A stretch of DNA of 64,000 bases, from NCBI GenBank assembly GCA_019775845.1, contig JADQAV010000010.1:158871-222870 (forward strand). The letters are read 5' to 3'. The DNA comes from Myrmaecium sp. VS I D KN 1. Lineage: Eukaryota; Ascomycota; Dothideomycetes; Valsariales; Valsariaceae. Below the pieces are notes generated by a model. It was not told where the DNA came from, searched no databases, and worked only from the letters and a program-made list of their open reading frames with translations. A program made the position numbers and the translations under genes. Each line of letters starts with the position of its first letter. Within the stretch, counting starts at the first letter, position 1. This document shows, piece after piece, positions 30,174 to 40,600 of this stretch.

Positions 30174-32423
30174 GATGGGTGTGGCGATGTGGGTTGGTCC
30201 GGTGTTGTTCTTTTTGCTTTTGCTTTCTCCTTCGCTCGTTCTCCTCCTCCTTCTTCTTCATTCAGTGCCCCCGCTGATCTGGTGAAGTTGTGGCGGTGGC
30301 GGTCCTGCCGGCTATCCTTAGATATGTTGTGGATGCGGTGCCGTGTGGATTGTGTAGCTAATGGGAGCGAGAGCTCTGTCGAGGCTACTGCAGGCCGCGG
30401 AAGAGGATGCGTCTGGCGGTCTGGCGCGGTGACGCCGGGAGGCGTAGGTCAGGCGGGTAGGTGTGATCCCGGGTAATATAGTGATACTGGCGAGTGGTGG
30501 TAGAACGCGTGGTCAGAGATGGCGGTGGTGGAGCGGAAAGTGAATGAATGAGGCGGTTGAAGGACGTGGATGCGGTCGAGGTTGGAGTGGCTGGAGTGGC
30601 CCGAGTGGCTGAAGTGGCTGAAGCTCCCGAAGCGGGATCCTCCCGCTGCCTGTGCCGCCGTCGCCTTGTCGCCATGCCGCCTGAACGCCTTGATACCTGC
30701 ACGGCCAGGTAATGCCTGAATGCTACAATCCCACCGTGGCCTCTGCCAGCTCTCATCGCTTCTCCAGTCCCTCGATCCGTGTCTGTTGTTCGTCCCTGTC
30801 TTGACTCCTCGCCACTCTCCTCTCATCCTTCGCATCCATCGCATCCATCTTCCATGCCGGTCCGGGGCGCACAGAGCCGAGCCTGGATGAACGGGCTGCG
30901 GCGCGGATGAGGCACGGCGTCCGATTTGCTCGCTTTCGCTGCATCGCGCCGCCCACGCCTTCATCTCATCTCTGCACGACGATATTGAGCATCTCGTCGT
31001 CTCGGCCGGCATTGAAGGCATTGCTTCGAGTGTATCGGCTCCACCGCTGGAGCGAGACCGGCCGGCTTTGACGTCGATGCATGGCCGTGTGCTCTGTACT
31101 GTACCGTGCCCGTGCTCACTCCTCCACCCGCAGCCACCAAGCAACAGCCGACGGCAGCAAAAAACTCAGTCGGCCTCTCTGAACCATCGTGGCGCTGGCT
31201 ATTCCTTCCGGCCGGGTAAATGTGAGCTGTCACCTCCTTCCTCCCGCTCAATCGAGCTCTCCATGATCTACGAGGCGTTCGTGACGACGGGCCAAAGCCT
31301 TCTGCCTTCCCCTGCCCCCTGAGTGAACCGCTGCCAGGATCCGTCGGCTCACCCCAGACAAGCACAGGGCCGGCCGTGAACGAGCCAGCCTTTCGGCGGA
31401 CGACGGACCGCCCAACAACAACACCTCCCTCTTCCTCATCGAAGTGCAGCTGCGTCTGAAGGATTGATCCACGAAGGGTACTCCGTGGCAGGCGGACAGC
31501 ACTGCCCGGTTCATGCGAGCGACATCCACCAACTCCCCTCCCTCGCACTCTTCCCCCTCCCTGTCCGTCCTTGCGTGACCGTGTGGAGCAGCCGCACTGG
31601 TTGCCGATCATCCATGGACATGCCGGCCCTTCTATTCTCCCTGCTTTCCCGAGCATAACACTGGCTGATACAACCCTTTGGCCTCCACCTCTATACCTCC
31701 ACCGGGAGAAATGACTTGAGGTCTCCACAATTCGCGCAGTATCACCTGCAGCTGTGGCCCTGGCCTCTCCGCGCAAGACCCAATGAACCGCGTCCGTTTA
31801 CTCGCCTTGCGGAATCTCTCCGTAGCCGCCTCCGTTCAAGGGTGCGTCTCGCTTGGTGCGTGGGCAATTCCGCCTTGATATAGACGGCCTCCGTCCTTGT
31901 CTGAAGCCACTATGGGCTCACCGTCGGCCATTCTTTCCCACTCTTCTCCTCACTTCAGGTCCCTGCCCTCGCCTCTTCCCGTCGACTCGGTTCTGATCTT
32001 CGGACCGACCCTCCTCCTGTCGCGCCAAGTGGGTTTCCACACTTAGCGTGAACGTTTCCTCTCCCGCCTTCCGCCCGCTGTCTGGCGTTTTATACCCGTA
32101 GCGTGTCTTCATGCTCGCGCGAGGCTTTTTGTCATTTCCGTCTCATCTCTCACGCTGCCTTTCGCTATGCTTAAAGTTCTCTAACAATACTTTCCTCCCT
32201 TCAACTTCATCATCGATAAAGCCCTCTGCAGCCGACCATCTGCGGACGATACCAATACCGACATGGCTGGGATATTCGGGCCTGAGCGGCCTAACTGGCT
32301 ACTACACCAAACTCAGTGCGTTGGTCGGTCGAAACAGAATTCCACCTCGAGTTTCCTTCCTCCGCCTAGTATGTATGGGTGCCTGTATGGCAGCACAACG
32401 GTCTGACCGGTTTAGCAATCAGC
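30174..32423. promoter_or_regulatory. 2.25-kb divergent region YTH1 / chitinase
   Basis: Holds both promoters. A four-copy 9-bp repeat lies at 30585-30620. A TATA-like gttttataccc starts at about 32087, some 330 bp before the annotated chitinase ATG. A good intron (32369-32415, GTATGT...CTGAC...TTTAG) follows in the chitinase leader. Open frames up to 271 codons on the minus strand are Arg/Gly/Ser-rich and unrecognised; I do not call them genes. Confidence 0.45.
30585..30620. repeat. 9-bp tandem repeat, four copies
   Basis: Units gagtggctg, gagtggccc, gagtggctg, aagtggctg, in the YTH1 upstream region. Confidence 0.8.
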
Positions 32424-33658
32424 ATGTATATCAATGCCGTCTATTATCCCAATTGGCACGTCTACAAGCAAAGGCCGCCTACCTCCCTGAATCTTGATGT
32501 CATTTCTCATGTCTTTTATACTTTTGCATGGTTAGCCATTTCCATTACAGCTCTTACCTGACACGGCTCTCGACTAACCACCTATTCAAGGGTCAAGCCA
32601 GACGGCACGGTTTATGTATAAATCCTCGCCCCTCAATCAAATTTGGTCCTTGCTGACAATCGCATAGCTTAGCGACGAATGGGCAGACAGCCAGATGGAC
32701 GTTGACGGAACAAAAGGCTGCCTTCGCTCTCTCGCCAACCTCAAGAAGCAGTACAGCTTTCTCCGCGTCCTCCTCTCCGTTGGCGGTGGCGGCAAGGGCA
32801 GTGAGAACTTCGCTCAAGCCGCGCGAACTCCGGAAGGGCGGGAGAGGTTCGCCCAGACGGCCCGCGAGCTGGTGATAAGCTTCGGTTTGAACGGGATTGA
32901 CAGTAAGCCGCTTATTAGATCGGATGGTCGTCCCCAAAAGTGACGTATGTTGATGGCGGTGACTAGTCGACTGGGAATATCCTGCGGACTCCCAACAAGG
33001 CGCGGACTATCTCCAGCTCCTGGCCACCCTACGAGACCATCTGCCGGCGCCAAGGTACACCCTCACAGCCGCTCTGCCAGCCGGCCCATGGGCGCTTAGG
33101 CACATTGACCTGGCCGCAGCATCGAAGTTCGTCGACCTGATCAACGTGATGGCCTACGACTTCTCCGGCCCGTGGGTGGATACGGTGGAGCACCACGCTC
33201 AATTACACGCTCCCCCGCAACCCCATAACGAGACCGCCGCACTCTCCTGCCACTCGGCGATCTCTTACTATCTCTCCCACGGCGTAGCCCCGCAGCAGCT
33301 CCTCCTCGGCATCCCCGTCTACGGTCGTTCCTTCGCGCACGCCCACCGCGGCATCGGTAGCACCTACGCCGGCCACGGCAACCGTAAGGACGACGACGAG
33401 AGCAGCACCGGCACCATCGAGTACCGCGACCTCCCGCGACCCGGCGCGACGGAGCGCGTCGATGCCCAGCTCGGCGCGGCTTCCTGCCTCGGCCCGGACG
33501 GCACCTTGGTCACGTACGACACGCCGCAGACGGTGCAGATGAAGGCGGCGTACGCGAAGCAGCAGCGCCTCGGCGGCTTGTTTTACTGGACGGGCACGGC
33601 GGATGCGAAGGGCGCGCGGAGCTTGGTGTTTAGTGGGTATACGGCTTTGCATTCGTGA
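32424..33658 (+). CDS. GH18 chitinase without signal peptide
   Basis: Family role: hydrolysis of chitin beta-1,4 bonds by substrate-assisted catalysis. Exons 32424-32530, 32591-32615 (25 nt), 32668-32902 and 32967-33658; introns of 60, 52 and 64 nt; 352 residues. Landmarks are AVYYPNWHVYKQRPP (first strand), FLRVLLSVGGGG (second motif) and FGLNGIDIDWEYP (active site: Asp122, Asp124, Glu126 acid/base; the usual first Asp of DGxDxDxE is Asn here). LINVMAYDFSGPW, LLLGIPVYGRSF and GGLFYWTGTADAKG follow. An intron cuts between Asp122 and the rest of the active site. No secretion signal from this start, suggesting a cytosolic or unconventionally exported enzyme. An upstream ATG at 32263 is in phase across intron 32369-32415 and would add 38 residues, also without a clear signal peptide. 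Confidence 0.88.
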
Positions 33659-34393
33659 AAAGTCTGAATATATGTTCGTTTTTTTGGTTTTACTTCTGTA
33701 CTCTGGTTGCATTTCTCTGTACCTACTTCTCTTGCGTGTCACATGCCCCGCTCGCTGTTGCTGTGAGGGTGCCTCCGGGACTATGAAGACTTTTAGGGTG
33801 TGGAAGGGGAGTGGAGACTGGAGAGCCAGGTTGGGATGGTAGATGTGAAGTGCGCGTGACGTCCATGTGTTATACAAACATATATATATATATAAACCAC
33901 AGCTAGCGAAAAATGGGAAAGAGGAGAGTCAATCCATTATGACAATCAGATATAGAGCTATTAGTAGTTAGCTAGCAGATTGTCTCGCACGGTCGCTCCA
34001 CCTATAATGCTTTCTGTTATACCTATAACATTCCTATATCATATACTAGTGCTCATACTTTTTGTCTTCTCCCTTTGTCGGCCCTCGGACGCTAATGCGG
34101 GAGAGGCTGGAGGCTTGACGGGACGTCCACCTCCCCCTTCTTCCTCGGCCTTGGCGCCTTCATCATCACTGCGCTGCACTCGACCGTGCTTGGACCCTGA
34201 GAACTTGGGGTTGGAGTTACCTACGGAGTACTCGCCATTGCACATCACCGTTCTCCAACTTCTCGATAGCTGACCCCTTTACTCCTTCCACGCGGCTCTT
34301 TTCTCTTTACTTCCTGGCTACCATACTCTTCCTTCTCATTGTCGTCTCTACCTCACTGCGGCCGCGTCCCTGACACCGGCGCCTCTTCACACG
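33659..34393. other. Region between chitinase and VPS53
   Basis: 735 bp: chitinase 3' UTR with an AT run (atatatatatata near 33880-33893), then the VPS53 promoter, pyrimidine-rich from about 34260. No gene seen. Confidence 0.4.
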
Positions 34394-37243
34394 ATGGCGG
34401 CCGACCTCTCTCCTACCGATCTCGACTCTGGTACGTCCCCTTCCTCAGCACTTCCCTTCCCCGAAACCCTCAGAAGCTAACACTCTCTCGAGCTGACTAC
34501 AACCCGATCGACCACCTCAACGCCATCTTCTCGCACCCGTCGACCCTCTCGAGCGTGCCGGCGACGACGCGGGCGCTCCGGGCAGCGCAACACAGTCTGG
34601 ACGAGCGGCTGGCGGCGGCGGTGGCGCGGCAGGCGGCGTCGGACGCGTCGAGCGTGGCGCGGATCGAGCAGGCGAAGGCGGAGCTGCCGGCGCTATTCGG
34701 GCGGGTGGAGGCGGTGCGGGGGCGGGCGGAGCGGACGGAGGGGGCGATCGCGGCGATGACGGCCGACATCAAGCAGCTCGACCGGACGAAGCGGAACCTG
34801 GCGCGGTCGATGACGGCGCTGAAGCGGCTGCAGATGCTGACGACGGCGTACGAGCAGCTCCGGCACCGGGCCCGCGCCCGCCAGTACCGCGACTGCGCCC
34901 AGCTCCTCCAGGCCGTCGTCCAGCTCGTCGGCCACTTCCGGAGCTACCGCAGCATCGACCAGATCGCCGTCCTCAGCCGCAACGTCGCCGACCTCCAGCG
35001 CGAGCTGCTCGAGCAGGTCTGCGAGGACTTCGAGGTCGGCTTCGCCAAGGGCGAGGTCGGCGCCCGCCGGGCCACGTTGGCCGAGGCCTGCGCCGTCGTC
35101 GACGCCCTCGGCGAGCACGCCCGCCACCGCATCGTGAACTGGTACTGCAACACCCAGCTGCGCGAGTACCGCCAGGTTTTTCGGGGGAGCGAGGAGGCCG
35201 GCAGCCTAGACAACATCTCTCGGCGCTACAGCTGGTTCAACCGGCTGCTGAAGACGTGCGAGGTCGAGCACGCTGGCATCTGGCCGCCGCACTGGCGTGT
35301 CCTCGAGGCGTTGGCGAATGCGTTCTGCGAGAGCACCCGGGACGATTTCAAGGGCATTTTGCAGCGGGAGATGCGGAGGGAGAATGGTGGTGGTGGGGGC
35401 GTGGATGTGAACCTGCTGCTGAACTGCCTGCAGGAGACGTTGGATTTCGAGCATAGTTTGGAGAGGAGGTTCTCGAATGAGGTAGGTGGACTGATAATGT
35501 GATGTGCTATATGAGGTCTCTATTCGCTGACGCTGCTTGCAGTCACGCTCCTCGTTAGACACGGTCGTATCGAAGGACGACCGGGCCCCCGGATTCACCC
35601 AAGCCATCTCCGAGGCCTTCGAGCCGTACATGAGTCTGTGGGTGGAGTCGCAGGACAAGCAGCTCGCCGCCCTCATCCCGAAATACCGACAACAACCGCT
35701 TCGCAACCCCGACGAAGAGTTCTCTCCGCAGTCCGTCATCCCCTCCTCAACCGAGCTGTTCCACTTCTACCGCCACGCCCTCGCCCAATGCGCCAAGCTG
35801 TCCAGCGGCGCCCGCCTCCTCGAGCTCTCCAAGACGTTCGCCAAGTACCTCGACCAGTACGGCCAGCAGGTGCTCTTCCACTTCCTCACGGAGAAATTCG
35901 GCGCCCAGGGGCCCTCGGTCGAGGACGCCGTGCTCATCCTCAACACGGCCGACTACTGCTACCACACGTGCAACCAGCTCGAGGAGAAGATCAAGTCGCG
36001 CATCGACGGCGAGTTCCGCGACCAGGTCGACCTGCAGAGCCAGGCGGACGCGTTCATGGGGATCGCGTCGGCGGCGGTGCGGGCGCTCGTGCGCAAGGTC
36101 GAGGCGGACGGCGAGCCGGCCTGGCGGGAGATGCGGAACACACCCTGGGCGAAGCTGGACAGCGTCGGGGACCACTCGGCCTACGTGGCGGAGCTGGTGC
36201 GGCGGGTGCGGGCCCGGTCCGCCGCCATCCTCGCCCTCCTCCAGAAGCCCCAGTACGCCCGCGCGTTCTGCGACAACGTTGTCGACGCCGTCGCCGCCGC
36301 CTACCTCGCCCACCTCGCCCTCTGCAAGCCCATCTCCGAGGTCGGGGCCGAGCAGATGCTGCTGGACGCGTACGTGCTCAAGCAAGGCGTCGCCGACCTG
36401 CCCATCCTGCTCGCCCAGGAGCAGCCGGCCCACTCCAACGGCAGCAGCAGCAGCAAACCGCCCGACAACGACACCGCCGCCTCCTCCCCACAAATACCCC
36501 CCTCCTTCACCAAACGTGTCACCGCCGCCTTCCACAAACTCGACCCCATCCTCAAAACCCTGCAAGTCCGTCCGCACCCCCCGGAAGCCCTCGTGCAAGC
36601 CTACCTCATCCACATCGCCGACCGCTCCGACCCGCACTTCCGCAAGATCCTCGAGCTGAAGGGGATCACCCGCAAAGCCGACCAGGCCGCCCTGCTCGAC
36701 CTCCTCCACGCCCACCGCGACGGGCCCAAGTACGCCGGCCAGCTGGTGGACCGGAATCCCGTGCTGGCGGCGCTGCCGGTGCCCGGTGCTGCCGCTGCAG
36801 GCGCGGCGACGGCTGCGGCGGCGACGGCGGGATCGGGATCGTCGGGCGCGTCGCTTGCGGCGGCGTTGTTGCTTCCCCCCTCTTCGTCGACATCGTCGGC
36901 CTCGCCGGCCAACAAGCCGGCGTTCGATCCGGCGGCGTTTGGCTCCGCGCTGATGAGCGTTGTTGGACGGGATAGCGGCGGCACCGGCGCTGCTGGCGGA
37001 GCGACAGCATCAGCAACAACAGCAGCTGGAGCGGGAGCTGCAGGAGCTGCAGCGACGACGAGCGAGACGCTGAATGAGAATTTGAGGAGTTTGGGGAAGT
37101 TTTTTCGAAGGGAGGCGGGGTCGGGGACGGGTGGAGGGGGAGCGGGGGCGACGGGGACGGGGACGGGGGCTTTTAGTGGGTTGAGGTTTGGGAGGAGTGC
37201 TGCTGGTTCGGGTGGTGGGGGAGCGGGAGGGGGGGCGAGTTGA
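34394..37243 (+). CDS. VPS53: VPS53, GARP tethering complex subunit
   Basis: Family role: subunit of the GARP complex (Vps51-54), which tethers endosome-derived vesicles at the trans-Golgi. Exons 34394-34430, 34493-35481 and 35543-37243; introns of 62 and 61 nt; 908 residues. The Vps53_N domain (about 13-400) reads ADYNPIDHLNAIFSHPSTLS, with a coiled-coil containing MTALKRLQMLTTAYEQLR and SYRSIDQIAVLSRNVADLQR. It continues YCNTQLREYRQVFRGSEEAG, then SLDNISRRYSWFNRLLKT. Exon 3 continues with the middle and C-terminal helical region (TELFHFYRHALAQCAKLSSG, then LNTADYCYHTCNQLEEKI). The last 150 residues are a low-complexity Ala/Gly/Ser/Thr tail, ending in a Gly run; the fold itself is complete before that. 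Confidence 0.95.
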
Positions 37244-37678
37244 GTTGTATTATCTACTACGTGAGGCTGGGTTGTACGTTTAGCAAGACAAAGTCACGAT
37301 GATCGCATTATTCTTTGATCGATGAAAAGAGGTGTATAGATAGATCGTATCGAACGAAGAAAAGATGAATGCTTCGCTTGTACATACGAATATACAGACC
37401 TATACATGCAAGACTTGCAAGACATGACAAAGGGAAAAGAAGTCGTAGCTGAGAAGGCCGGAGGAGGCCTTCTGATATCAACGACGGACAGACAACAGTA
37501 GTCTCAGTAGTAAATTAGTAGTAATAGAGTCGACAAGATTAAACGAACAAACGCAAGAAATCAAAGTCGTCACCGGCGTAAAGTACACTTCATCCCTCGT
37601 ATCCCTCATTAATCAAAACAAGGCGGAAGAAAACATCAAGAAACCATACCAATCTCATCCCACTCGCAGTGATAGCGT
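37244..37678. other. Convergent 3' region VPS53 / DUF3659 gene
   Basis: 435 bp, AT-richer than the flanking genes. Expected to hold two 3' UTRs. Nothing else seen. Confidence 0.4.
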
Positions 37679-40600
37679 TTACTTCCCACCCAACAATCCA
37701 CCAACGAGAGGCAGCCCACTAGCACCACCACCACTCTTCTTCTTCCCCTTCTTCTCCCCCGTCAGCATCTCACTCAAGCTACCCACACCCAAACTCTCAA
37801 ACAGCTTATCGATGCCCAGACCACCCAGGAGACCCGTGACGAGACCTCCCAGACCCAAGCCGTTCAGCAGGCGACCAACGAGGCCGAGCACGCCGGCGAG
37901 GAGCAGGCCGACGGCGGCGATGATCTGGAAGAGCGGCTCGGTGAGGAGGCCCCAGAGCGGGTTGAGCTTCTTCTTCGCGTGCGGCATGTCGCTGATGCGC
38001 TTCTTCGCGTTGTCGATCGTCGTCACCACCGTCGTCGTCAGCTCCTTGAGCAGGTCCGCGAGCCGGTACTCTTCCGGCGTGGCTTCCCGCGTGCCGGCCC
38101 GGCCCTTGGCTTGCGCCGCGATGCGGCCGTCCGGGTCCAGGCCGCGGAGGGAGCCGTTGCATTCTTGCAGGATCCGGGAGCCTTCCTCGATCAGCGGCCG
38201 GACGTTGTTGACGAGCTCTTCTTCGTCGAGCTCGTCGCGGGGCGTGCGGTCGGCTTTCTCGATGTACTGTTAATCCCCAGTTAGTATCGCCATCCCAATC
38301 AAGTTCCGATCCTCCATGTAGGAGGGATGTGGAAGTAATAAAACTCACCTCAGTGATCTGCTTCATCACCGGCTGCACCCGCTCCAGCGTCTGCTGACAA
38401 ATATTCGCCATCTTGTTCGCCAGCTCCGCATCCTCCCTCCTCTGCCTCTCCTCCTCCGTCTCCTCCTCCGGCTCCTCTTCCTGAAGGTTCTCGAGCAGCG
38501 TCACCTCACCCACCCGGTTACCATCATTATCCACCACATAACCATTATCGTCTACCTCCAAGCCAACGCAGTGACCCAGGTCGCCCGCCGTCAGCCGGCC
38601 CATCAAATCGCCGTTCTCGTCGCGCACCTCGCCGTCCTTGTTGACGCGGCGGCCGGACATGGGGTTGACCCGGCGCTCCTTCTCCTCCGGCTCCCAGCGC
38701 TCCGCCTTGCCGATGAGGTTGCCGTTCTTGTCCGTGATCTCGCCTTCTTCATCGACCTTGTGGCCCACCAGTTTCTTCACGTCGCCCTCGATGATGCGAC
38801 CGACGATGGAGCCATCAGGCAACTGCACCGTGCCATCCTTCGCGACGGTCGCCCCATCGAAGCCCGCAAACGGACCCTCGGGACCGGATGCGCCGCCCTT
38901 GACGAGCTCCGCGCGGCCGACAACATTGCCAGCGTTATCCCAGATCTGGCCCTTGCCGTCGACCTTGAAGCCGACGAGAGCCTTGGGGTCGCCTTCAGCA
39001 ACGCGACCCAGAACGGCGCCGGTGTTGTCGACGACATTGCCAGCCTTGTTGACGGTGCAGCCGGCAAGCTTGGAGAGGTCTTCCGGCTCCTCCTCCGGCT
39101 CCTCGTAGGGCTCGGCGTGACCCTTGACATTGCCGTACTTGTCGATGATGTCGCCATCCTCGTCGACCTTGTTGCCAACCAGACGCTTCGGGTCACCCTC
39201 GACGATCACGCCGACGATGTTGCCGTCCGCATCCTCGACCTTGCCATCCTTGACGACCCGCAAGCCTTCCAGACCAGCGAAGGGGCCCTCCGGCTTGGCC
39301 ACACGCTCGTTCTCAGGGATGAGTTCGCAGCGCCCGACGACCTTGCCGGTGTCGTTGTGGATGAGACCCTCGCCGTCCGTCTTGCGGCCAGCAAGCTCGC
39401 TGAGGTTGCCCTCGACGAGACGTCCGATGGGAACGCCGTCATCGCCGACGACGAAGCCCTGCTTGTTCAAGGTCTTGCCTTCCAAGATCGACAGATCCGG
39501 AGGCGCCTCCTCCTCCTCTTCAGGGAGTGGCTCCGCATGGCCCTTCACATTGCCGTACTTGTCGATGATATCACCGTCCTCATCGACGGCCAAGCCGACG
39601 AGGCGCTTAGGGTTGCCTTCTACGATCTGACCGACCACATTACCATCCTCATCGGCCACGGTGCCCTCGGCGGTGACGCGGAGATCCTGAAGACCGGCAA
39701 ACGGTCCCTCGGGCTTCGCCTCGCGCTCATTCTCCGGGATGAGCTCGCAGCGACCGATCACCTTGCCAGAATCGTTCCAGATCTGGCCGTTCTCATCGAG
39801 CTTCTTGCCCGCCAGCTCCTTGGGGTTCCCCTCGACCAAGCGGGCGATGGGCACGCCCTCGTCGCCGATGACGTTGCCCTGCTTGTTGACCGTGCGGCCC
39901 TTGAGGATGCTCAAGTCCTCCGGCTCTTCTTCCTCTTCGGGGGCGGGCTCTTCCTCCTCGTACCGCTCCGCGTGCCCGACCACCGAGCCCTTCTTATCGA
40001 GGATATCGCCGTCCTCATCCACGGCCCGGCCGACGAGCTTCTTCGGATCGCCCTCGACCACCTGACCAACCGTGTTGCCGTTCTCATCCTGGACGTAGCC
40101 GCCCTTGACGACGACCAGGCCCTCCAGGCCCGCGAACGGGGCCTCCTCGTCCGGCTCCTCGACGGGGACCGTCTTCGCCCGGCCGATGACGTGGCCCTTG
40201 TTGTCCCAGAACTGGCCCTCCGCGTCCGCGGTAATGCCGGACTTGGACAGCTTCTTCGCGTCGCCCTCGACCAGTTCGCCGACGATGGTGCCGTTGGCGT
40301 CGATGAGTTTGCCGGCCTTGTTGACGGTGAGGCCCTCGAGGACGGAGAGCGGAGGCACGTTGCCTTCCTCGTCCTCGCCCTCAGCCTCACCCTCACCTTC
40401 CTCCTGGGCCTCCTCGGCGGCCTTCTGTGCGTCTTCCTCTGCCTGCTCGGCACCCTCCTGCGCTTCCTCGGCGCCCTCCTGAGCCTCCTCAGCCGCGCCA
40501 ACCAATTCAGCGCCCTCAGGCAGCTCTTCTCCCTCCTCCAGGTCGCGAGGCAGGCACTTGACACGGCCAATGACGTTGCCATCCTTGTCCAGGACCTCGC

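Noticed and set aside
30961-31776. 271-codon minus frame upstream of YTH1, and 231 codons at 30449-31144
   Set aside because: No recognisable domain, no matching exons, mixed low-complexity composition. Left as non-coding, with the caution that lineage-specific genes cannot be excluded.
35638-36975. 445-codon + frame and 322-codon - frame over VPS53
   Set aside because: Shadows of VPS53 exon 3: Arg/Pro/Ala-rich and Glu/Val/Gly-rich compositions typical of shifted GC-rich frames.
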